Notes under the pieces: generated by a model
Told to the model about the DNA's origin: nothing
Seen by the model: the letters and a program-made list of their open reading frames with translations, nothing else
Databases searched by the model: none
Shown: in pieces, positions 45,071 through 52,339 of the stretch
How the letters are laid out: every line of letters begins with the position of its first letter
Position numbering within the stretch: the stretch's first letter is position 1
NCBI GenBank assembly: GCA_026994225.1
Contig: JALWRI010000095.1
Location: forward strand, 1-52,339
Reading direction: 5' to 3'
Length of the DNA: 52,339 bases
From: Gammaproteobacteria bacterium
Lineage (GTDB): Bacteria; Pseudomonadota; Gammaproteobacteria; GRL18
Program-made: the position numbers and the translations under genes

Positions 45071-46873
45071 ATGTTACCACGACAACCTGAGTCGGAATTA
45101 AAGAAAGTTATTAAGATATGTCAGTATTCTTTTTTTTCAGTGCTGATCTTTAGTATGTTTATTAACTTATTAATGCTGGTACCGCCACTTTATATGCTAC
45201 AACTTTATGATAGAGTATTGACAAGTGGTAGTGAATCGACCCTATTTATGTTGACGTTATTGGTTGTACTTTTGATGGTGACTATGGGAGGGTTGGAATG
45301 GGTACGTTCGTTAATATTGATTCGTGTGGGAGCAAAATTTGATAGTTTATTAAATCAACGTATTTTTAATGCCAGCTTTCGCAATGCACTGTTTTCAGGC
45401 GGGGCAAATGGCTCGCAATCATTGACTGATCTGAATACTGTGCGACAGTTTCTCACTAGCAATCAATTAGTTGCATTTTTTGATGCCCCCTGGGTGCCTA
45501 TCTATATTACAGTGATGTTTATGTTTCATCCCTGGTATGGATGGATGGGGGTATTTAGTTGGGTTATTCTCACCATTTTGACACTCTTAAATGAATACCT
45601 CAGTAGTGCGCCTTTAGCCGAAGCAAATAAAGAAAATGTACAAGTCAATAATTATCTCAATAGAAGTATGCGTAATGCTGAAGTGGTTGCATCGATGGGA
45701 ATGTTAGATAGCATTCGTCAAAGATGGTTAAAAAATAGTAATAAAGTGACGAGTTTGCAATCAATTGCAAGTAGCAGAGCCGCAATGGTTACGGCATTAT
45801 CTAAAACGGTACGTATTTTATCTCAATCATTAATTTTAGGTATTGGTGGATATTTAACCCTGGAAAATGAAATTACACCAGGATTATTAATTGCAGGATC
45901 TATTTTATTAGGGCGGGCATTAGCTCCCATAGATATGATGATTGGTGCATGGAAAGGATTTGTCAATGCGCGTACATCATACCAACGTTTACAGGAATTA
46001 TTAAAAATACATCCGATAGAACAAGATTCAATGTCTTTACCGGCACCAGAAGGGCATATCAGTGTAGAGGGTATTCTGGTTGTACCGCCGGGTACACAAA
46101 CAGCAGTGATAAAAGGCATTACTTTTGAAATAAAAAAAGGGGAACAGATTGCTATTATCGGTCCTAGTGCTGCCGGAAAATCAACATTAGCACGGGCTTT
46201 ATTAGGAATATGGCCTGTGGCAAACGGTAAAGTACGTTTAGATGGTGCAGATGTATTTAGCTGGAATCGGGAAGAGTTAGGTAGTTATATTGGATACTTA
46301 CCTCAAGATATTGAATTATTTGATGGGACGATAAGTGAAAATATTGCCCGTTTTGGTGAATTAGATGCAAAAGCCGTAGTGAAAGCAGCTAAAGCGGCGG
46401 GTGTGCATGAGATGATTTTACGTTTACCACAAGGTTATGATTCAGTATTAGGAGGTAACCTGGGAATTTTATCAGGAGGACAACGTCAACGTATAGGTTT
46501 AGCCAGAGCTTTATACGGTGATCCTGTTTTTGTTGTTTTAGACGAACCGAACTCTAATTTAGATGAACAAGGCGAGTTAGCACTAAAACAAGCATTAGCC
46601 GGTTTAAAAGAAGCGGGTATTACATCCGTGATTATCTCTCATCGTCCAGGAAGTCTAATGCAAGTAGATAAAATATTAGTATTAGTTGAGGGAACTATCA
46701 GCATGTATGATGAGCGGGATGCAGTATTAGCTAAATTAGTCGGTACACAGCCCCAAAATATTCCTGCTAACACAGTAGCGCCTGTTGCTAAACCAACAGC
46801 AAGTGTAGTGGTACCAGGAAATACTGCAAGTGTTTCAGCGTTGGTTGCCCCTGCAATACCACCGGTATCATAG
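45071..46873 (+). CDS. Type I secretion ABC transporter
   Basis: 600 residues. Membrane domain about 15-310 with LLMLVPPLYMLQLYDRVLTS, typical of the PrtD/LapB type, and no C39-like N-terminal domain. ATPase domain about 325-565: Walker A GPSAAGKST, signature LSGGQRQRIGLARAL, Walker B VFVVLDEPNSNLD and H-loop SHRPG. A low-complexity Pro/Ala/Val tail of about 35 residues follows. The PrtD group exports RTX proteases, lipases and S-layer proteins with a C-terminal signal. It is 8 nt before the fusion protein gene. It is the best candidate exporter for the RTX protein at 13648. Confidence 0.93.
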   Translation: MLPRQPESELKKVIKICQYSFFSVLIFSMFINLLMLVPPLYMLQLYDRVLTSGSESTLFMLTLLVVLLMVTMGGLEWVRSLILIRVGAKFDSLLNQRIFNASFRNALFSGGANGSQSLTDLNTVRQFLTSNQLVAFFDAPWVPIYITVMFMFHPWYGWMGVFSWVILTILTLLNEYLSSAPLAEANKENVQVNNYLNRSMRNAEVVASMGMLDSIRQRWLKNSNKVTSLQSIASSRAAMVTALSKTVRILSQSLILGIGGYLTLENEITPGLLIAGSILLGRALAPIDMMIGAWKGFVNARTSYQRLQELLKIHPIEQDSMSLPAPEGHISVEGILVVPPGTQTAVIKGITFEIKKGEQIAIIGPSAAGKSTLARALLGIWPVANGKVRLDGADVFSWNREELGSYIGYLPQDIELFDGTISENIARFGELDAKAVVKAAKAAGVHEMILRLPQGYDSVLGGNLGILSGGQRQRIGLARALYGDPVFVVLDEPNSNLDEQGELALKQALAGLKEAGITSVIISHRPGSLMQVDKILVLVEGTISMYDERDAVLAKLVGTQPQNIPANTVAPVAKPTASVVVPGNTASVSALVAPAIPPVS

Positions 46874-46881
46874 GTTAAAAG

Positions 46882-48195
46882 ATGAGTGTAGAAAAACAAG
46901 AATATCCAATCAAAACGAATGATATGCCCATCCGTATTACGGGTTTTATTATTTTATTATTAATTTTTGGTGTGTTGGGTGGATGGGCAGCATATGCCCC
47001 GCTTGATAGTGCTTCTTCGGCAAAAGGAGTGGTGAATGTTGCCTCATACAGAAAAACGGTACAACATTTGGAAGGAGGCTTAGTTAAAGATATACGAGTA
47101 AAAGATGGTGATAGTGTCAAAAAAGGGGATATATTATTAATTCTGGACGACACCCAATTTCGAGCGCAATTAGAAATCATTAAAGGACAATTTATTTTAT
47201 CACAAGCACTTAAAGCACGTTTACTTGCAGAGCAAGCAGGGGTAAAAAAAATTAATTATCCAGAAGGGTTAAAAAATCATCAAGAGGATGAACGCATCGC
47301 TAATGCCATTACCACACAACAGCAAGTCTTTTCTGCTCGTCGCACAGCCATACAAGGAGAAAGAGCAGTATTAAAACAACGTATTGAACAATTAAATGCA
47401 AAGATTAAAGGCTTAACTGCCTTGCGTGATAGTAAACAAGAATTATTAACTTCCTATCGAGCAGAAGGGAAGGAACAAAGTGAATTATTAGAAAGTGGCT
47501 TTGCAGATAAAAATCGCATACAAGAGTTAGAACGTAGAGCTGCACAAATGCAAGGTGAACTTGCTGAACATCTTGCTGATATAGCATCGGCTAAAATACA
47601 AATTGGTGAAACCCGTTTACAAATTTTACAATTGGATAAAAAATTAAAAATTGAGGTAACTGAGCAGTTAGGTAAGGTTAATGCTGAATTAAATGATTTA
47701 ACGGAAAAACTACAGGCACTAGAAGATAGAGTGAAACGTTCAATTATTTATGCGCCAGATTCAGGCATGATTATTGGTATGCAAGTGCATACTATTGGTG
47801 CAGTCATCGGACCGGGTAAACCTATATTGGATATTGTTCCACAAGGGCAAGAGCTGATTGTTGAAGCACAGGTTTCACCTGTTGATATAGATAAAGTGCA
47901 TTCAGGTTTATTGGCAGATATACGTTTTAGTGCTTTTTCTAGCCGAGATACACCGGTTATAGAGGGAAAAGTGATGAATATTTCTGCAGATAGACTCACT
48001 GATCCAGAAACCAGGATACCGTATTATTTAGCAAGAGTAAAAATTACTCCTAAAGGGTATAAGCAGTTAGGTAACTTGGTATTAATACCTGGAATGCCTG
48101 CTGAGGTCTATATTAAATTAGGGGAACGTACATTGTTAGAATATCTAATACAACCTATTACCAATGCACTTGCAAGAGCATTTAAAGAAGAGTAG
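46882..48195 (+). CDS. Type I secretion membrane fusion protein, HlyD family
   Basis: 437 residues. One N-terminal membrane segment (about 17-38), beta-barrel/lipoyl halves around long coiled-coil arms (about 95-290), and the PrtE-type patterns GVVNVASYRKTVQHLEGG and VKDGDSVKKGDILLILDD. RIPYYLARV and GMPAEVYIK lie near the C-terminus. It bridges the ABC transporter and the TolC-like outer membrane channel. The neighbours on both sides are its partners, and spacing of 5-8 nt shows one operon. Confidence 0.94.
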   Translation: MSVEKQEYPIKTNDMPIRITGFIILLLIFGVLGGWAAYAPLDSASSAKGVVNVASYRKTVQHLEGGLVKDIRVKDGDSVKKGDILLILDDTQFRAQLEIIKGQFILSQALKARLLAEQAGVKKINYPEGLKNHQEDERIANAITTQQQVFSARRTAIQGERAVLKQRIEQLNAKIKGLTALRDSKQELLTSYRAEGKEQSELLESGFADKNRIQELERRAAQMQGELAEHLADIASAKIQIGETRLQILQLDKKLKIEVTEQLGKVNAELNDLTEKLQALEDRVKRSIIYAPDSGMIIGMQVHTIGAVIGPGKPILDIVPQGQELIVEAQVSPVDIDKVHSGLLADIRFSAFSSRDTPVIEGKVMNISADRLTDPETRIPYYLARVKITPKGYKQLGNLVLIPGMPAEVYIKLGERTLLEYLIQPITNALARAFKEE

Positions 48196-48200
48196 TAAAA

Positions 48201-49535
48201 ATGCCAATTATTTTAGTAATATTAAGTTGTTGTTTGCAGGTCGTTTGGGCTGAAGAAGCAAAAGATATGTCATCGCTTGGCTCTGTAGAAAAAGATATTT
48301 TAACGATTTATATGCGTGCCTTAGAAACAAATCCTGATATTTTAAGTGCAAAATTACAGCAAGAATTGTCTGAAGCACAAAAACGGCAAGCATTAAGTAA
48401 TTTACTTCCTCAGGCACAAATTGTAGCTAATTTTTCTAAAAATCATCGCTATACAGAAAATCGGGGATCTAATAGCTATGATGGAGAAACAGAACAGGTC
48501 AGTGTAGAACAGAAATTATTTGATTGGAGTAGTTGGAAAAACTATAAACGCTATAATTATTTAACCCAACAGCAAGCTAGCATATACCAGGATACACGTA
48601 ATAGAGTAATTTTATCGGTAGTAGAAAAATACTTTAATGTATTACTTGCCAATGATCAGGTACGTTTAATTCAAGCAAAAAAAGAAGCCATAACAAAACA
48701 ATTAAATCGGATCAAGGCATTATATAAACGAAAGTTGAGCAAGATTACCGATGTGTATGCGATAGAAGCACGATATGATTTTATTTTAGGTGAAGAAATT
48801 GAAGTGTTAAGCAATCAAACTTTAGCATTAGAAGGATTATATGAGTTAATTGGTGAGCAAGTAGAAAAAGTGGCTCCTTTACGAGATGATGCAGAGTTTA
48901 CGTTACCAGAGAAAGCCTTGGATACATGGATAGAGGAAGCATATAAAAATAGTTTAGAGTTACAAAGTATCAACTATGCACTGTTAGCAAAAACTAAAGA
49001 GTTAGAAGCGATACAAGCAAAACATTATCCTACTCTCAGTTTAGGTGGATTATATTCACATTCTGATATTGGATTTGACAATAGCCAGGCACCTGCGTCA
49101 GAAACAAGTAATATCTCATTAAATTTATCTATGCCTTTATATCAAGGTGGGTTGGTTTCTGCTCAACAGCTTGAAGCGGTGAAGAATATTGAACTAGAAA
49201 AACAGAAAAAAGCAAAATTAAAACGAGAAATTGTAAAAAAAGTACGGACTGCTTATTTAGGTGTCCAAACGGAATATTTAAAAATTAAAGCAAGTAAACG
49301 TCGTATTCGCTCAGAAAGTAAGAATTATGAAGCTATGGTAACAGGATTTCGCTATGGTACGAATACAGTAAGCGATATTTTAGATGCCCAACAAAATTTA
49401 TTTGAAGCGAAGGTAGAATATCAACGAGCAAGATATAAGACTATTCTCAATATATTTACCTTGAAACAAGTGATGGGAATAATCCAAACAGAAGATATGA
49501 TTATGTTAAATAAATTATTATTAACAGCACAATGA
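48201..49535 (+). CDS. Type I secretion outer membrane protein, TolC family
   Basis: 444 residues. Signal peptide about 1-18 (VVWA-EEAK). Two TolC repeats: first about 30-230 with EQKLFDWSSWKNYKRY, second about 250-440 with LNLSMPLYQGGLVSAQQ and FRYGTNTVSDILDAQQNLFEAK. It forms the outer-membrane channel-tunnel for the ABC/HlyD pair upstream, from which it is separated by 5 nt. The last gene of the operon, it converges on comF with a 15-bp gap and no visible terminator. Confidence 0.93.
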   Translation: MPIILVILSCCLQVVWAEEAKDMSSLGSVEKDILTIYMRALETNPDILSAKLQQELSEAQKRQALSNLLPQAQIVANFSKNHRYTENRGSNSYDGETEQVSVEQKLFDWSSWKNYKRYNYLTQQQASIYQDTRNRVILSVVEKYFNVLLANDQVRLIQAKKEAITKQLNRIKALYKRKLSKITDVYAIEARYDFILGEEIEVLSNQTLALEGLYELIGEQVEKVAPLRDDAEFTLPEKALDTWIEEAYKNSLELQSINYALLAKTKELEAIQAKHYPTLSLGGLYSHSDIGFDNSQAPASETSNISLNLSMPLYQGGLVSAQQLEAVKNIELEKQKKAKLKREIVKKVRTAYLGVQTEYLKIKASKRRIRSESKNYEAMVTGFRYGTNTVSDILDAQQNLFEAKVEYQRARYKTILNIFTLKQVMGIIQTEDMIMLNKLLLTAQ

Positions 49536-49550
49536 GCGATTGTATAATAT

Positions 49551-50240
49551 TCAAATAATCACTCGTGCAATACTCCATACATCTATTTTTTTAATTCCCA
49601 CAGTCTGTAATATTTTTGCTGCTTCAGCTACAGTGCTGCCTGTTGTGACTACATCATCTACGATGGCAATATGCTGATAAGAGGGGGTAGAACTATTTAG
49701 ACTAAATACGCCGTGAATATTATCTTTTCTTTGAGATGCAGATAATAAGGATTGTTTAGGATTATTATGTGTTCGTTTGAGTAATTGATAATCTAAAGTA
49801 ATATTGAGTTGTTTGGCTAGAATACGGCTTATTTCAAGACTTTGATTATATCCTCGTTGTCGAAACCGAACAGGATGCAATGGAATGGGTATTAATGCTT
49901 CTGGATAGGTGATAGATTGATCTTGTATCCAATTTTTGTAAAGTAATGCAAGGGTTTTACCAAAAGCTGGATGTCCCTGGTATTTAAATTGTTGAATTAA
50001 GTAAACAATTCCTTGCTGATAAAGAAAAGGGCTATATATTTGTTGGTAATCATGCTGTGTCTTGAGTTGACATACTCCACAAATAGATTGATTTTCAGGT
50101 AAGGGAACAGCACAAATTTTACAACAATGTGAGTTATAAGGGAGTAAGGCTTGGCATTTTTCACATAAGGCTAAAGAATGCTTACAACGATTTAAACAAA
50201 GTTGACAATATAGAGGATAAAATACCAAGCTGTTCACCAT
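49551..50240 (-). CDS. comF: ComF family phosphoribosyltransferase-like protein
   Basis: 229 residues. The N-terminal zinc-binding part has several CxxC pairs (CQLCLNRC, CEKC, CCKIC, CGVC). The C-terminal type I phosphoribosyltransferase domain has VDDVVTTGSTVAEA, the PRPP-binding loop. PLHPVRFRQRGYNQS is the ComF/GntX signature. ComF is needed for natural transformation in competent bacteria. GntX in E. coli has been tied to use of DNA as nutrient. In gammaproteobacteria the gene usually lies near bioB; that is not the case in this window. Confidence 0.9.
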   Translation of the reverse strand: MVNSLVFYPLYCQLCLNRCKHSLALCEKCQALLPYNSHCCKICAVPLPENQSICGVCQLKTQHDYQQIYSPFLYQQGIVYLIQQFKYQGHPAFGKTLALLYKNWIQDQSITYPEALIPIPLHPVRFRQRGYNQSLEISRILAKQLNITLDYQLLKRTHNNPKQSLLSASQRKDNIHGVFSLNSSTPSYQHIAIVDDVVTTGSTVAEAAKILQTVGIKKIDVWSIARVII

Positions 50241-50303
50241 TTCTTGTTGTTTCTTTTTGACAATCGGAATAATCTGTCAATATTCTATATCAATAGCTTG
50301 ACC

Positions 50304-50328
50304 TTCATTCTTTATTAAAAAGAATGAA
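50304..50328. repeat. Perfect 10-bp inverted repeat
   Basis: TTCATTCTTT, spacer ATTAA, AAAGAATGAA. It lies between comF and the coiled-coil gene, downstream of the latter. The lack of a T-tail on the minus strand makes a standard terminator doubtful. Confidence 0.6.
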
Positions 50329-50345
50329 AGTGTATGATATATTGA

Positions 50346-51422
50346 TTATTTAGCTTTAGTAGTATTTTTTGCTTGCTCTAATGCAATTTCTTTTATGGCT
50401 TCAAATGAATTAGCGTTGGTATTTCCTTCCAGGGCTTTGACGGCTAAATCTTGAGCCTGTTGTGATGCAATGCTTAATTGTTCAGATAATTCTTTTATCT
50501 GATTATTTTGTTGCTGGATAGTTGTCTCCAAGGCATTGATTTTTAATTCAAACACCCGTTTTTTACCATCATGATCTTTAGTGAGTAGATTTGCCTGATT
50601 TTGACTTTGATGTGTAGCTATCGCTTTTCCTTCTTCTTCTGCCTTTTTGATGGCTTTTTCAAGTTCTTCTTCTAAGTGCTTGGCCTTATCTGTTAGTTCT
50701 TGCGCTTCTTTTTCTTGTTTGGCTAAAGTATCTTCTTTTTCTTGCCAATCTTGTTGAGCTTGTTCTAATAATGCTTTTAGTTCATTATCCTGTATTTTTT
50801 GTTGTTGTTCAAATTCATCTTTATCTTTTTTCTGTAATTGTTCTAAATTATATTTATACTCTTGTATTTCTCTTTGGCGTTGTTTTTTTTGCTCTTGATC
50901 CTTTTCCTTTATTATTTCATTATATTCTTGTTGTTCTTTTTGCCACTGTTTTTGTTTTTGAGTGATATTTTCCACTATCTCATTTTGTGCAGTCTCAAGT
51001 TCTTTTTGTTGTTTTTCTGCAGTGAGTTCATACTTATTCATTAACTGTTGTAAACTATCATCATTGACCTCAATATTATGTAATGTTTGTAAATGTTGTG
51101 TATAGCTTGCTACCTCATTATGTAATGCTTGCAGGTGTAATGCTTCAGTGCTTAATTTTTGTTGTAATACATTGGCAGATTCACTAAATTGGGATTGTAA
51201 ACCTTGTAAATTTTTAATAACATCCTTGACGCTAATGGGCTGATCTATGATAGGCTTTGAAGTAGTCTCTGTGTTGGGAATGTTTTTAGCTTGTTTAGTA
51301 CTAGCAGAGGTTTGATCAACCTTATCAACCTTATTTTTTTTTGTTAATTCTAGTTGTTTTACTAAATCATTGTAAGCGTCTAAAATTTCATTTTTGGTGT
51401 TTCTGGTAGTAAGTTTAGCCAT
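50346..51422 (-). CDS. Large coiled-coil protein, first of a tandem pair
   Basis: 358 residues, no signal peptide or membrane segment. After a start with MAKLTTRNTKNEILDAYNDL and a Thr/Lys linker, residues about 70-330 are almost continuous coiled coil rich in Gln, Lys and Glu. A C-terminal segment (LETTIQQQNNQIKELSEQL, then ASQQAQDLAVKAL) is shared with the upstream neighbour. The family is not recognised; such genes are often labelled myosin-like. The protein is likely cytoplasmic and filament- or scaffold-forming. It starts 12 nt after the neighbour's stop, so the two form an operon. Confidence 0.75.
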   Translation of the reverse strand: MAKLTTRNTKNEILDAYNDLVKQLELTKKNKVDKVDQTSASTKQAKNIPNTETTSKPIIDQPISVKDVIKNLQGLQSQFSESANVLQQKLSTEALHLQALHNEVASYTQHLQTLHNIEVNDDSLQQLMNKYELTAEKQQKELETAQNEIVENITQKQKQWQKEQQEYNEIIKEKDQEQKKQRQREIQEYKYNLEQLQKKDKDEFEQQQKIQDNELKALLEQAQQDWQEKEDTLAKQEKEAQELTDKAKHLEEELEKAIKKAEEEGKAIATHQSQNQANLLTKDHDGKKRVFELKINALETTIQQQNNQIKELSEQLSIASQQAQDLAVKALEGNTNANSFEAIKEIALEQAKNTTKAK

Positions 51423-51434
51423 AATAATTATCCT

Positions 51435-52339
51435 TTATGATGCTTTTTGGTGTGAAATGGCATTAGCTGCTAATGTTTGTATTTGTTGTGATGCGCTCTC
51501 TAATTGTTTATTTAATTTTTCAATCTGTTGATTTTGTTCTTGAATGGTATTTTCTAATGAAGATACTTGTAACTCATAGACCTCAATATCTGCAGCATGT
51601 TCTTTAGCCATTAGTTCAGCAGAAATTTTAGCTTCTTGATAAACCTTTTTGATGGCTTGTTCTCTGGCTTTTTGTGTTTCTTCTTTTAATTTTTCTGGCG
51701 CATGATCGACTTTTTCTTTATATGCTGCTAATTGAGTTGCTTGTTCTGCTAATATTTTATATCTTTTTTCAATATCCTTGTCTTTTTCGGCATTGCTTTC
51801 TTGTAATTGACGTTCTAACAAGGCTTTATTTTCCTGATATTTATCCTGTGCTAATTTTATTTTAAGTGCTTTAGCGTAAGCGTATTCTTCTTCATTTTGT
51901 TGTCGCTCTTTGCTAAGATTTTCTACATATTTAAGGTGTTCTTCTTGTTTATCTTGTTCTTCTTGCTGCCATTGATGTTTGGTATTATCTTGTTCTTCGA
52001 GTAATTGTTCTTGTTTAAGCTGATTATTTTTATTTATCTCTTTTAGAGATAGTTGGTGTTGATAGATTAAAATATCCAGTGCTTCTGCGGCAATTTTGAT
52101 CTGTTTTAATTGCTCTAATGTTTGTTTTTCTACATCAATCGCTTGACTGAGTTCTTGTAGATGAGTCGTTTCATTTTCTAATTTTTTAGATAATTCATCT
52201 AATACTTCATTAAAATTTAATTGTAATCCCGCTATGCCATTAACAATCTCTGTGACGGTAGTGAGTGATACTTTTTCAACGAGGATTCGTTCTTGTTTTT
52301 TTCTAGCCTCTTGTGATTTAGTAATAACTTGCGCTTTTG
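51435..52339 (-). CDS. Large coiled-coil protein, second of pair, cut by window edge
   Basis: At least 301 residues. The frame is open without a stop to the right edge, so the start codon lies outside the window. The visible part opens KAQVITKSQEARKKQ, has an EIVNGIAGLQLNFNEVLDEL segment comparable to DVIKNLQGLQ in the neighbour, then a long coiled coil. It ends with LENTIQEQNQQIEKLNKQL and ASQQIQTLAANAI, matching the downstream gene product. The two are paralogues from a local duplication. The function is unknown. Internal start codons near 51821 are not the true start. Confidence 0.75.
   Translation of the reverse strand, partial: KAQVITKSQEARKKQERILVEKVSLTTVTEIVNGIAGLQLNFNEVLDELSKKLENETTHLQELSQAIDVEKQTLEQLKQIKIAAEALDILIYQHQLSLKEINKNNQLKQEQLLEEQDNTKHQWQQEEQDKQEEHLKYVENLSKERQQNEEEYAYAKALKIKLAQDKYQENKALLERQLQESNAEKDKDIEKRYKILAEQATQLAAYKEKVDHAPEKLKEETQKAREQAIKKVYQEAKISAELMAKEHAADIEVYELQVSSLENTIQEQNQQIEKLNKQLESASQQIQTLAANAISHQKAS

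Noticed and set aside
50771-51044. Plus-strand hydrophobic frames opposite the coiled-coil genes
   Set aside because: The complement of Gln/Lys/Glu codons reads as Leu/Phe/Ser, which mimics membrane segments. No start site supports them.

Overview
The window is a chromosomal segment of an AT-rich gammaproteobacterium. The gene blocks point there: fliLMNOP; engB / cytochrome c5 / cytochrome c4 / dsbA / diguanylate cyclase in an order I recall from Pseudomonas; erpA preceded by a DUF6776-type gene; cmoM; pgsA / DUF2066 / purM / purN; dcd; and a FimV-like protein. System II cytochrome c maturation (ResB/CcsA), HemJ, DUF4214 surface proteins and many long coiled-coil proteins suggest a Thiotrichales- or Methylococcales-like lineage, but the window does not settle this. 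I saw no rRNA, tRNA, CRISPR array or intact transposon.

Region 1 (1-11.86 kb): a broken IS200/IS605-type TnpB gene, then fliL-fliM-fliN-fliO-fliP with the last genes overlapping. The run does not continue into fliQ. It goes through short overlaps into an exported FG-GAP protein and a polytopic membrane protein that looks like a GT-C glycosyltransferase, then a DUF4214/coiled-coil/methyltransferase fusion and a 1142-residue protein with three GT-B glycosyltransferase domains. This looks like a surface-glycan operon joined to a flagellar export operon.

Region 2 (11.86-17.84 kb): two divergent surface genes. One is a secreted trypsin-like protease with a C-terminal DUF4214 module. The other is a 1361-residue cysteine-free protein that starts with the same DUF4214 module and ends in RTX-like repeats. 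Its layout resembles Caulobacter S-layer protein RsaA, and it is probably a type I secretion substrate.

Region 3 (17.86-33.2 kb): mostly housekeeping and redox genes: engB, two c-type cytochromes, resB, ccsA, dsbA, a DgcH-like diguanylate cyclase, hemJ, a TlpA-like thioredoxin, argC, a DUF6776 protein, erpA, citrate synthase, a YajL-like protein, a CpdA-like phosphoesterase, cmoM and a YcgR-like PilZ protein.

Region 4 (33.4-40.6 kb): an unusual pseudokinase / beta-helix / membrane protein, an internally deleted TnpB relic, an MFS exporter, a short FimV-like polar hub, pgsA and a DUF2066 protein.

Region 5 (40.6-52.3 kb): purM-purN, dcd, then a run of an alpha/beta hydrolase, a possible receiver-like protein, a small DUF6447-type protein and a complete type I secretion system (ABC, membrane fusion, TolC-like). 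After convergent comF come two tandem coiled-coil paralogues, the second cut by the window edge. The type I system is the obvious candidate exporter for the S-layer-like protein 27 kb away. That link is inference.
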